DNA of 64,000 nt, from contig WTPW01000294.1 of the NCBI GenBank assembly GCA_009809945.1, positions 314,486 to 378,485 on the forward strand, read 5' to 3'. Both the position numbers and the translations under genes were made by a program. Within the stretch, counting starts at the first letter, position 1. The number at the start of each line of letters is the position of its first letter. Source of the DNA: Gigaspora margarita. Taxonomy: Eukaryota; Glomeromycota; Glomeromycetes; Diversisporales; Gigasporaceae. Below the pieces are notes generated by a model. It was not told the origin of the DNA. It saw nothing but the letters and a program-made list of their open reading frames with translations, and searched no databases. This document shows, piece after piece, positions 11,635 through 22,324 of this stretch.

Positions 11635-12156
11635 GGGTAGAGGATATGTAGATTAGTTTTCATATGATCTTGATGGCAAAATTTTTTTCTTTTTAAAATT
11701 AAAGAAAATTTTATTAAGTAAGTTATTTTAAAGTTTTATTTTAGAAGTTGTAGAATAGGTATTTGTGATTCTAATGGTAGTAAAATCATTAATATTGGTT
11801 AGATATTCGCTAAGAAATATGTAGTTAGAGATTGGGTATTGATTTTTTGTTTACAAAAATTATATGATAATCATATGATCTAGCCAATCAAAATTAACGA
11901 TTTTGTGTAACTCTAGCAAATTTGAGGCTATCGCAGCAAACTTTATGATATATACAAATATACTTTTTTAAAATAATTTGTTTACTAAAATTTATATCTT
12001 TAGAAAAAGCATATTTTAATCCATAAAAATAAAATTATGAAAAAATTAATTGTGTTCTCAAAAATTTTTATCAGTAGCATATTTTTATTCTCTATATAAG
12101 GTCTTGATTTGTCATGCATATTATATGAAAATTGATCTATGTATCCTCTACCCTTA
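11635..12156. mobile_element. MITE with AAGGGTAGAGGATA ends; intact relative of 12720-13590
   Basis: Left end AAGGGTAGAGGATATGTAGA and right end TCTATGTATCCTCTACCCTT (to 12156) are inverted, and both continue with TTTTCATAT. Its interior around 11745-11935 (GTTGTAGAATAGGT, CCAATCAAAATTA, GATTTTGTGTAAC) matches 13360-13530, so it is the uninterrupted version of the copy that received the SINE. Confidence 0.65.
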
Positions 12157-12326
12157 ACAGATTATAAATAAAATTTAACCAATAAACAGTAAGTGCTGTA
12201 TCATTAATCATCTGATTATTTTTTATTAGAGGTCTACTCCTCCCCCTTCCTTAATATAAATTTGGTCAGGTTTCTATATATAATTTCAATATTTTTTACC
12301 CCTCTCCCCTCTAAAAAATTAGGTCT

Positions 12327-12645
12327 GTATTATTTCACCAACAATCACTTCACTAACACCCCATTTCACTGACAAATTATTCACTAAAAAGTTCATTTTA
12401 CCAACAGTACATTTCACTGAAGCTCATTTCACCAACAAGTTTTTTCTATAAAGCATACTAACTTTAACTCTAATTTTATTCTGACCCTACTCTAACCCTA
12501 ATGACAATAACTAGAATTACTTTGTCAGTGAAATGAGCTTTAGTGAAATGAACTGTTAGTAAATGAACTTGTTAGTGAATAATTTGTCAGTGAAATAGGT
12601 GTCTGTAAAGTGATTCTTGGTGAAATAATTGCTACCCAAAAAATC
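12327..12645. mobile_element. Foldback MITE built of TTTCACYGACA repeats, copy 1
   Basis: The left arm has about eight direct repeats of the type TTTCACTAACA or TTTCACTGACA in the frame ...CACTTCACTAACACC...GAAGCTCATTTCACC; the right arm is the inverse (GTGAAATGAGCTTTAGTGAA). The centre has CCCTACTCTAACCCTAATGA. Cleaner copies are at 37305-37633 and, as one arm only, 40255-40413. The arrangement of many short direct repeats within long inverted arms is unusual. Confidence 0.7.
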
Positions 12646-12719
12646 ACCTGATATTTGTTACTTTTCTAAGTTAATAAAATTTTAATTAAAATAAAATAAA
12701 TATGATATAATAACTTTTT

Positions 12720-13590
12720 AGAGTAGTGTATATGCTAATCATTTTTATATGACCTTAGTGGCAATATTTTATTATTTAAACAGCTTTTAAAAATTAAATA
12801 AAAGTTGTAGAATGTCCTGCAGGTCAATAGCATAGCAGTTATGCTCCTAGAATGCAAATCGAGGTTGCAGTTCAAATCTCCTAGAGGCGAAATAGAAAAA
12901 ACCAGCCAGTTAGAAAACTGATCTCCAGATAGACTTAATTGGGCAGTTACTGTTATCAAATCTGTAGTGGTGACAAGAAACATGTTAGAACCTAATTTGG
13001 ATTAACCAAAGTTTCACAAGACGTAATGTGAGGCCTAAGTCTAATATTCGTAATACTATATGAACTTGTGGCGCTGTCGAGCTAAATTGGTTAAATTCCA
13101 GTTTGGTGTTGGTCCTTTGGAACTATTTATGATGATCTGACTACTCTGGCAGTTGGTGCAGGACACCTCCCTTAGGGCCATTGAAGGTATTTAGGAGAAA
13201 TGTTCAATCTTAGCTATGCTCTTTCTGGAGGGCCCCTGTATTACAGTGATGTCAGTATAGGAGTGGGAGTTGGACATTCACTAGAGGAACTCAGTGGCGA
13301 TGCTAATACATTGTGAAAAAATGGCATAGATGTGTTCTGAAGAAAAAAAAATAAATTAAAGTTGTAGAATAGGTTTTTCTAATTCTAATAGTGTAAAATC
13401 ATAAAAATTGGTTGAATATTCATTGAGATATATATAATTAAAAATTGGATATTATTTTTGTTATATCTGATATAATGATTATATGATATGGACCAATCAA
13501 AATTAGTAGTTTTGTGTAACATAAAGAATTTGGAGTCACTTCAGAATACTTTACAATATGCAAGTATATATTTTTTAAATATTTTATATA
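12720..13590. repeat. Second copy of the 11635 element, split by a SINE
   Basis: The left part (12720-12813: GCTAATCATTTTTATATGACC, GTGGCAATATTTT) and the right part (13358-13590: GTTGTAGAATAGG, AATTGGTTGAATATTC, CCAATCAAAATTAG, GTTTTGTGTAAC) align in order with 11640-11990. The 544 bp between them are absent from that copy. The right terminus is not clear. A short GGCAATATA/TATATTGCC repeat cluster follows at 13640-13760. Confidence 0.65.
12814..13357 (+). mobile_element. tRNA-derived SINE with 13-bp target duplication
   Basis: The insert is flanked by exact copies of AAAGTTGTAGAAT at 12801-12813 and 13358-13370, and ends in an A-rich tail (13341-13352). The head holds a pol III A box TAGCATAGCAGTTA (12828-12841) and a B box AGTTCAAATCT (12869-12879), 27 bases apart, as in a tRNA. 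The body (12890-13340) is a more GC-balanced, unique-looking sequence. The minus-strand ORF 12735-12983 is an accident. The related repeat at 11635-12156 preserves the empty site. Which autonomous LINE moved it cannot be told from the window. Confidence 0.8.
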
Positions 13591-13822
13591 TTAAAATAGC
13601 ACTTAATTAAATATCGCATTATACAAAATAAATATTTTTTGCACCTAGGAGGCAATATAATTATTTATCACTATATATTTTTCACACATAAGTGGCAATA
13701 TATTTATTTATTGCTATGACTAATAAATATATTATTGTCATAATATATTATTGCTTCAATTTAGTATTAAAGACTCTTGGTACTATATATAACTTAACTC
13801 AGGCTTAGATAGTTTAATTAGC

Positions 13823-13960
13823 GGCAAATGCTATAGACACAATATATATATACTTATGACACAACAATGACCAGCATTACTAAAATACACACTTACCTAA
13901 CCCTAACTCCAGCCATATTGTGTCCATAAGTCACATGGGTATTGTGTTCATAGCTTTCCT
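13823..13960. mobile_element. Mutator-like MITE with 10-bp target duplication
   Basis: TTTAATTAGC is present exactly at 13813-13822 and 13961-13970. The ends are GGCAAATGCTATAGACACAA and, inverted, GGAAAGCTATGAACACAA. The centre carries CCTAACCCTAACTCC. Duplication length (9-10 bp) fits Mutator-type transposition. It lies only about 360 bp from the broken MULE transposase at 14320, but shared ends with that gene were not identified. Confidence 0.65.
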
Positions 13961-14319
13961 TTTAATTAGCAACTCTTGAATATTAACTGTTTATTAGCAG
14001 CTTATTTGGCTCTATTATTAAAAAATTTCTTAATGACTAAATAGATAAACCAAAACCAACACTTATCTATTCAGTTATTGCAATTTTTCAAAAACAACTT
14101 GATCAAATTTGAATAAATCATAATTGGAATCTGCAAGCTATAAAGTTATCACTATATATACATAGTATACTTATTTTAGTTTGCCAATATTAATAATGGC
14201 CTAGATGATAAATTGGTCAATAAATTCTTGAAATTTGAATTCATTATAGTTTATGCAATATTCAAGATTTGCTATATACTATTACAATAAGCAAATATAC
14301 AATATATATTGCTGCTTGA

Positions 14320-17049
14320 ATCAACTAATTATTGCCTTCCCCTATTCTTTCATTTTCTTTTTCATTTATAAAATGCTGTATTATGATCTATTTCTCTATA
14401 TTGACAATACTTATATGCACTTCTAGAAGAAGTTCCTCTATGACTTTATTCATTTTCTGTTCTACTCATATAATGACGCTTAGATGGTCTTCCACTTCCA
14501 ATAATGCAAGCAGAATTTTGAACATCTTGTGAAACCTTGCTGCCAGTTACTTCTTTATCAGGTATTGCATTATCTGTATAACAATTATTACTACCAGTAT
14601 AATTTTCTTCCTCCAATGAGATATGATTTTCATTCATAGTATTAATATTTATAGATTAAGGAAGCTTTTGAAAAGATCTATTTTCATGCATTTTGTTATC
14701 CTGATACATATTTGTTTATCTTTTTTTCTCACAATATAAGTTTGAAGAACATTTATAATTTCATTATCACCAATATCTACTGCTAATAATATCGCCTCAC
14801 GAGCTAATTCCAAATTTTACCATAATGAGTTCTTTTTTGTAAAGCCTTTTTTGTGACCAGGATTCTAGGAACTGTTGATTGAACCAATCTCTTAATAACA
14901 CTTTTCATCAATAATACCCTTTTCATGATTGAAAATAATAGCCTCATCTTTATATAATTGATTGTCTTAATAGGAGTCTTTGTACTATCATAAAGGAACT
15001 ATTGAAATATGAAAGGCTGCTATTTTAGAATACATCATTATATAGAAATAATGTTGACAGATAAGTCCTCTAAAAATGGTCAAAAGACATGAGCATAGGA
15101 ATGATATTTAGTTTACAATGACTAGAAAATGTATATGATGTTTTTTTTTTGCTACAGAGATCAGAAACCTTCTATAATTCTTTATATTTTTACTTCCTAC
15201 TTCATCTATCATGGCCCAAAGAGTAATTTTTTTTGCATCATAAGTATCTTCAAGGAACTCATATAAAACATCTTTATTGACTTCTTGTTTAGAATTAAGC
15301 TCATCAACTTTCAGCTCAATTCTGTTTGCTGTAAGAAACAAGCATTGTGCCTTCTTAGCCTTAATCATATTGTTAATAGCTTCTGTAAGGTATTGGTCAA
15401 TTATTTTGTCATAGCTTAAAAAAAATTGTGTCCTGTAGCAGGTATCATAGAAATGTTGTTAAATTTTTGTACTGATAAAATCTGTTCTATTGAGTTTCTA
15501 CTTTTAGGCGCTGATCAAGATGACTTGCAAGTTCACATAAAGTGCAATTTGCTTTAATCTCTTTTTTAATGATCCAATTATTCCTTAGATTGTAACACAG
15601 GCAAATTTGGCTGCGTATTTTAAAAATATTTATAAAATTTTAATAAAATTTTAATATTGACTTTAGCTATACCTTTTCTAAGTAAAAAATATTCTTTGAG
15701 TTTTGTTTTAGTAACTTTGTTATAAAAATTTTTTAAATTATTAGAAAACTTTAGTATAATCAAAGTTTAAAGTTCTTGTATTAGCATTTTTACTATTAAA
15801 ATTTTTTTTTAGATTTTCTTAAATTTTATATGTTCATGTCTATAAAAAAAACTTTTACTTCTAATACAAGTCTTGATTTTTACAAATAAATCATTAAAGT
15901 TGCAATAATAAAAGTTATCATCCTTTATATAAACTACAATATTGTATTAAGAACTATAGCTTTAAAACTAAAACTAAATAAAATTACAGAGAAATTGTGA
16001 TAAAATTTTTTAAAAAATTTTTTTCTTAAAGATAGTGATTTTTAGCTTATATATAACTTAAAATTTTTTTCTTACAATATAAAAACTCATTTTGCAAAAA
16101 AGTAATCCTTATTTTTAAATATAATTGTACAAAGTTTTATTTAATTATCTTGATATTTAGAAAAAGTAAATCAGAGCAAAAAAAGTGCAATAACGCAGGC
16201 AAATTTGCCTGTGTCCTACTACAATCTAAGGGATACGATTCAACTTGTGCTGTACTTTCAATTCTAGTTGTAAATATTTTGCCAGATAAGCCTGTGCACA
16301 GAACTAACTGTATAAATATAAAACATGCAACAAATAATTTTTTGCCATTAGATACTTATTGAGCATTTTATTCCAATGCTTTTGAAAAGGTAGCTCACAG
16401 AGACTGATATTACACTAATAAAAGATTTTTATAAAATCATCCCATTTGTCACCTATTTTCTATTAAAGATTTTTTGGTAAATTCTGATCGATATAAAAAA
16501 TACAGTGTGCGGCATATGAATTGGAAAAAGCAATATGGATTGCACTATCAATCGCTGGATCTGCATCAGTAAAAATAACCAAAGGTCTTTTTCTGTAGTG
16601 TTTTTTATACCATTAAGAATTCAGGTATAAGTATCAAGTGTTTTGTTACTTATTAAAACCTGGCAAACAAGCTGTGTTCTCCTATTGTTATCAATAATTA
16701 CAAATAGCTCTAAGGGTATTTGATATTGATTAGTTTTGGCCATGTTATCATTAATAACTACATTATTATATTTTAACCACAGGTCAATTTGCTTGGGCGA
16801 TATCCAAAACAACTGTGTAAACCTATTATATTTATTCAGTTCAAATTCTAAAGACTATCTAGGATCATTCATTTTGTTGGCTAATAAAGAATTGAGTAAG
16901 TTTGATGCATCATTAGTTTTATTTTTTTCTTTTATTTGAAATTCTGTATAGTATTATTAAGATAACTATTATGAATATACAAATTTGAAATAATAGTTTT
17001 TAGGAAATTTATTAAAAAATTTATTAAATTTTCAGATAACCCTATACTA
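14320..17049 (-). pseudogene. FAR1-like MULE transposase with SWIM zinc finger, broken
   Basis: Reading leftward, fragments in order match a Mutator-like (FAR1/MULE) transposase. 16860-16625 gives FTQLFWISPKQIDLWLKYN and FVIIDNN (first catalytic Asp). 16590-16500 gives RPLVIFTDADPAIDS (second Asp) and AAHCIFYI. Near 16240 is ESTAQVESY (catalytic Glu). 15580-15500 gives KKEIKANCTLCELASHLDQR. 15370-15108 is open for 86 codons. About 15095-15045 gives CSCLLTIFRGLICQHYF, a SWIM CxCxnCxH finger. The end (14637-14330) has GSGRPSKRHY and a zinc-knuckle-like tail. Stops (for example TAG at 16855-16857) and frameshifts occur throughout. A 650-bp MITE (15582-16232) splits the gene just after VESY, and a MITE at 17050 cuts the 5' end, so the DNA-binding N terminus is missing. 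It is not functional. Confidence 0.8.
15582..16232. mobile_element. MITE family A inserted in the MULE pseudogene
   Basis: The ends are TCCTTAGATTGTAACACAGG and, inverted, CCCTTAGATTGTAGTAGGAC, each followed by GCAAATTTG. Removing 15582-16232 with one copy of the flanking AT joins the transposase reading on both sides (VESY to NWIIKKEIK) in frame, so the boundary is set by the host gene. The interior is AT-rich with its own inverted repeats. Another copy is at 1-448. The ORF at 16150-16362 runs across the right junction and is not a gene. Confidence 0.75.
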
Positions 17050-17362
17050 TGCACCCTGTGATATGTAATTTATTGTAGCATATTGGTAAACATAATTTGT
17101 TAATCTGTAACAAAATAATTTTATATAAATTAATATAAGATTAGAGTTAGAATTGGGATAGGGTTAGAGGTTAGAGAGAGTAATATCTTATAACATAAGT
17201 TTGCAAGGAATTTTTTTTGTTAGAGCTCAAAAAGTGGTTATGTAGATGAAATTTTTTGATATTACAAATGTTTGAAAATATCATTATACAAAGAAATTTG
17301 TATATTATATCTGATCTTCAAATTTAATTGGTAGATTGTTTGGGTGCAATATCACAGGATGC
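17050..17362. mobile_element. MITE with TGCACCCTGTGATAT ends
   Basis: Left end ATGCACCCTGTGATATG and right end ATATCACAGGATGCA are inverted. The interior has GATAGGGTTAGAGGTTAGAG and the AAAATTTCATC-type words shared with other MITEs here. Related ends (GCATCCTGC, TTGCACCC) occur in the element at 7479. It abuts the 5' end of the MULE pseudogene. Confidence 0.65.
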
Positions 17363-17515
17363 AAAGCCTAGGAAACTCCTAAATTTTATTATAATTTTTT
17401 TTTAAAACTATAATTAAATATTTATAAAAGAATTTAATCTTTTTTATAATAAATTTAATAATTTTTTATATTAACTAAAGCTTAAAATTTAAATTTTTAA
17501 TAATATTGAAGAACT

Positions 17516-17905
17516 ATATATATATATATATATCAAGTTTATGCACTACTGGTATTAACACCACAATGATTTTCACCAATCAAATTTTTTAAATGCAGTG
17601 TAATATAAAGACCTCGTGTTAACATAAAGTTTTTGTCATTTTGCTATTTTTTAAAAAAAATACCTTTTAACTCAAAGTTTATCTATAAAACCACCTTTTT
17701 TAAAAAAAAAAATCCTTGTGAAATTTTACTATATTCTATGCCTCACTCTAACCCCTAACTATTAACTCTAACTTAATATTTATTAAATTCAATTTTTGTT
17801 TATATTTTTTGTTTATTTTTTTATATTGGTCTTCACATTACACCACACACTGGTATTGAACACCAGTGGCACGTTTTAGTAAACTCAATATATATATATA
17901 TATAT
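17516..17905. mobile_element. MITE inserted in a TA microsatellite
   Basis: Both ends lie in (TA)n runs: 17516-17533 then CAAGTTTATGCACTACTGGT, and inverted ACCAGTGGCACG...TGAGTTTACT-type sequence before the second run at about 17889-17905. Inner arms share GGTATTAACACC/GGTATTGAACACC and GTGTAATRT. The centre holds ACTCTAACCCCTAACTATTA. TA-targeted insertion is consistent with Tc1/mariner-like movement, but the TA runs hide the exact duplication. Confidence 0.6.
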
Positions 17906-19840
17906 AATTTTAAATTTTAAACTTAATTAATTTGTTTTATTTTATAAAAAATTAACCAATTTTAAATTTATATACATCTATTTAAAATATAATTAATTTT
18001 TATAATTTATAATTTATAAATAAAATATAAAATCTAAAAGTATTTCAATAATAATGAAATAAAATTTTATATTAAAAATTTTTTAAATCATATTATATAA
18101 GTTTTTATAAGCAAATTTTGCCTGCAAATGCTTAACAGATAAAGATATAGTACAAGAAGAGAATCCAAACAAATTGAACAAGTGATATATAGTATACTCA
18201 ACAGGTTAGATAATAGAGAACATAGAACAAAAAAGAATAACAAAAGCTGGTTATTCTTGCTTTGTTATTCTAAAATCACTATAGATGTATTACAGCAAAT
18301 ACAAGAGGCTCTAATAATGCTGTATCAAACCCAATATCCAACTACTGTCCTTCTCTCTACGAACTAAACAAAGCCTTTCTCAGCAATATCTAGCAGTAAT
18401 TCAAAATTGGATCACTTTAGCTACAAAGCATATAGTATATTATAAAAATTCAAACAGACTAGTAAGCTCCAAAATATACAACAAACCATCAAATCCAAAA
18501 GAAAATAAGTCATACTCTACAATGTTTTCTTCATAAAAAAATTAAAAATAACAGAAATCTGGTCTTAAAATTGCTTATTACAATATAAATAGAAAAGAAA
18601 TGAATATTTATTTGAATAATGCATACACCAATTGCTATTGATGTACAAATAAATTGAAACAGGGTATGCTCCCAGGAAAATAGCAATTAAATTTTGCTGC
18701 GTATCCCACAGGCGTGGTTCCACACCTCATATTGTCCTGAAATAGAAAGTTTTACAATAGAGTGATTTGTGTTAACTTAGGTGGAAGTTAATGATAATTC
18801 TGATGCAAACAAACTCATCCTTAACTCATACTATACTCATCAGAATAGCGATTACCAGAGTTTTTTTTTACAGAACTCATAAATAAATCTTATTAAATTA
18901 ACTATTATATGTATTGCATTGCAAGTACATGCTTTATATCAATTAGCATCATCAAAGAAACCCCATATACCTAAATATAAAACACAATATGGATTTCAAA
19001 ATATTTGTAGAATACATGTAATTCCAACGTATTATCCTAGATGGTGATTACATTTAAAATTTCTTGCGTCTAATTTATTAATTACATAATTGAAACGACT
19101 AGAATAGTCAATTGGAACTTTTATTGATCACATATAATTCTACAAATAATTTTTAAACCAAATATAAAAAAAATACTCTTTATAAACACATAATATACAC
19201 AGCACAGGATAAACAAATAAACATTTATACACATATACATCTTTATTCAAAACCTGGTGACGAAGTCGCCAAATACGCAAATCTAGTTCTATATATAGAA
19301 ATGTATAACGACAATCATAATCAGCAAGTGACGACTATCGCTATGAGAAAATAGATTTCAGTATCAGGTATCGCACTTTGAAAGTTAGACAAAAATTTTA
19401 TGTAACAAAAAAATACCGGAGCAAGTGTTACATTGGATGTGAAGATGCAGCATGCGGAATTTCTATATGCATTCACATCCTTGCTTCGCCATCAGCATTT
19501 ATTCAAGATTTTGTGCATGAACGCCATTTAATTTGCAATATAACTATACACTACGTGAAATCTTCAATATCACTCCGTTCCTGGTAATGAAGATCTCACC
19601 CTTTTCTATTGAATAGTGCCCAAATATTCTTTAATCGGCTAATTTAGATGATAGACTGAATGTAAGAAACGGTATGCTTGGTTGCATAAACAATTGTTAA
19701 TCAACATAAAGTATTAAAGTGCTATTATTCACGTTGCCAATAATTCATTATCACTTGAATTTTGGCAAGGAATGATATATGGCTTTTTACACATTTGATA
19801 TAGATATGAAAATTAATTCTGATCAGAAAAATTGTTTTAG
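17906..19840. other. AT-rich, no recognised gene
   Basis: 17906-18110 is nearly pure A/T. 18100-18540 has more balanced composition and an open frame at 18182-18367 (61 codons) of no recognisable family; it could be a gene remnant. 18660-19840 has mixed sequence; the 69-codon frame at 19378-19587 contains several Cys and His but no recognised motif. Confidence 0.35.
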
Positions 19841-19844
19841 CAAA

Positions 19845-20563
19845 AAAGGGCAGCTCGGTCGATCTGCCCGAGCTTTTTTAGATCAACACGGCCCATGATT
19901 TTTCCATCGGCCCGTATCACTAGCCGAGACATTTAATAGAGTTTTCCTTTAAAGTTACGGGGAACCATATCTAAACAAACCTAAGACTTTTATCACTCAT
20001 GACCCTTAGCTAACGTCAATTTTCTTTTATCTACTACATTAAGCTTTGCGTTTCAATGATTATTTTCTATTTCATTTAGACATAAAATATTGAATCACCG
20101 CGATATTCTTTAACCTGTAATTAAGAAATACTATGGTGCCAGGGATGAAATTCGTGGTTATATGATGTATGAAATTGGTTCTAAACAAATTTGTGCATTC
20201 ATGAATGTTCTTTTCACATTCATCGTATGATTAATTTACTATTAACCACTTTTGTTGGAAATTTTGAGTCCTGTGATCTGTTCATTATTAATCTTTTTTA
20301 ACAAGTTTCCAAACAAATTTATATACATGTGTCACTTTTGATCAATTTTCTGATTAATTGTCTGTAATTGGATTAGACCCGCTTTCAAATAAATAAGGAA
20401 TTTGAGACTCATTAAAAGTAATCAATAGTACATTTTACTATCGTTTTTTATAAATAGATATATCGAAATTTTTTTTAAAAGATTAATCGGGTTGGCCCAC
20501 AAAGTCATGGATCGACCCTCGACTCGCCTGGCCGATAGGTCAGGATCGACCTGTATCACTAGT
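19845..20563. repeat. Two direct copies of a TATCACTA-ended GC-richer repeat
   Basis: 19848-19912 (CTCGGTCGATCTGCCCGAGC ... CGGCCCGTATCACTA) and 20478-20557 (AATCGGGTTGGCCCAC ... CGACCTGTATCACTA) are diverged versions of the same GC-richer terminal segment in the same orientation. Read on the minus strand each starts TAGTGATACRGG, as hAT-type ends would. No flanking duplication was found. 19850-19878 contains a CTCGGTCGATCTGCCCGAG near-palindrome. A similar GTGATACCAACCGGTTGACC word is at about 32648-32668. Confidence 0.45.
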
Positions 20564-21815
20564 GCAAATTCAATAATGAAATGTATAGTACAAATCTCAT
20601 AAGATTACAGAACTATCGCGCTTGTGATTTGTGTGAAATAAACTATACAATTAAGTAAATTTCAATTAAAATTTTGAACATACGGTATTTATTTAACACA
20701 TATCAAGATGAGCTTGTATGATTAAATGGCTAATCTCAGGAGTAGCAACAACAATTTACTTTTTTTTGCATTTTTTTATTATTTATTTCTTTCATTTTAT
20801 TTTTTGATTTTAATAAAAAACATTTTATTGTAGCGAAACAATAATGCCAAATTTATATAACGTTTTCGAAGAAGTCTAAATAAATACTGAATATAAATAC
20901 ATGTCAACTTTGGTTATATCGACATTTTTGAGACATTAGAAAAAGAATTTAAAGTGTCGATGCAGTGATAAAAGTTTTTACTATAATATCGTTGTATCCA
21001 GATGTCGGTATAACCAGAGTGCTGCGAATATATTTATATTATGGCTTACAAGTAATAACATTTAAATAGAGAACAAAATCAAAATTTAAAAATATTAAGT
21101 TGATATTCGTATAACAGATAAGGTTAAAATGTGGAAATCTAATTTACATTGGAATAGGTTACGTATTTATTTTGAAATAATCAATGCGATCTTATTTTCA
21201 ATTAGGATTTGAACACGCCCATTGCTAACTTTCGAATTTCTATATATATCCTTTTTATAAGTACCCATTTGCTATTTTAACATGGACTAATTTGTTTAGT
21301 GCATGATGTTATTGCATGATTTCACATGATGTGTTGAGTGACAACTAATGGTGCAATTAGTTTCCCACCAACTGGAAACCAACTGTTATTTTCCATCGAT
21401 AATATCTCTAATATCTTGATTTATGGATTTTCTATAAACATGATCGTCGTCTTTAGATGTTCTTTTTGGAGGCATTATTGAATTATCGACAATTTAACAA
21501 AACCGAATATTTTAGAAGAAAATAAATGCTTTGAAATTTTTTTTTTTTTTGTAAAAATAATATACAATATCGACAATACTGATATAGTCTTGTACACAGT
21601 AATATTTGTAATAACGAAATGTAATAATGACTACATTGATTTCATTTCATGAAATGGTCTCCAAATACTTCCATTTCACTTTCGGATTTCAAAATTTTGA
21701 AGCACAAATAAATTTTTTCAAAACGTCACTTTTTTTTTAATTTTGAAACCCCCTATTAAAAGAATTGATGATGATTATTGACTTTGATGTCGTAATTTTA
21801 ATTAATTTAGCGACT

Positions 21816-21891
21816 ATGCTGAAAGAAGGATGGCAATGGTTTTGTGTCTACTACTTATTATTATTTAATCTTACATCCAATTTTTTACATG
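21816..21891 (+). CDS. Candidate first exon encoding a signal peptide
   Basis: An ATG at 21816 opens 25 codons reading MLKEGWQWFCVYYLLLFNLT and on to ...HG, a plausible signal peptide or membrane anchor, then stops exactly at GGTAAGTAG, a consensus 5' splice site (GT at 21892). The nearest plausible acceptors (TTTGTTTAG near 21990 and TTATTTTAG near 22189) lead quickly to stops, so no second exon was assigned. It could be a decayed exon. The protease relative at 22325 has its own signal peptide. Confidence 0.25.
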
Positions 21892-22037
21892 GTAAGTAGT
21901 AAAAGCTTTCAATTTCGGAAGTATATACGTACATGTGATGATGATTAACATACTTGTTCATCATCGCATCAAACAAGTAATTTGTTTAGTAGAATAGTTG
22001 ACCTGATAGATAAAAACTAACTAACTTAGTCTCTCAT

Positions 22038-22282
22038 TATAATTTTTTACAATTATTCATAATAAACTTAAAAGTAGTAATGCTCTGACAGAAAAATTTA
22101 TTTATACTCTACAAAAATACGTATTTTTACTCTCGTAAAAAACTAATATTTAAAATAACTCCGTATAATTTTTTACAATTATTTTAGAAAATCTTAAAGT
22201 ATTAACGCTCTGGCAGAAAAACTTATTTAAACCTAAAATAATACGTATTTTTGCTCCGTAAAAACTAATATTTAAATAAACC
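22038..22282 (+). repeat. Two tandem copies of a 126-bp unit before the protease gene
   Basis: TATAATTTTTTACAATTATT at 22038 recurs at 22164, followed in both by GCTCTGRCAGAAAAA, AATACGTATTTTT and AACTAATATTTAAA. The second copy ends about 40 bp before the ATG at 22325, so it forms the presumed promoter/5' leader. Confidence 0.75.
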
Positions 22283-22324
22283 TATCTTAACATCAAAATT
22301 TTATCATTTATTACTATTTTAATA

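Noticed and set aside
12814-12890. A tRNA gene
   Set aside because: A and B boxes are present but the acceptor stem does not pair and the segment heads a 544-bp insert with an A tail and target duplication, so it is a SINE head.
15108-15368. Independent 86-codon gene
   Set aside because: Its sequence continues in other frames on both sides as a MULE transposase; it is one open piece of that pseudogene.
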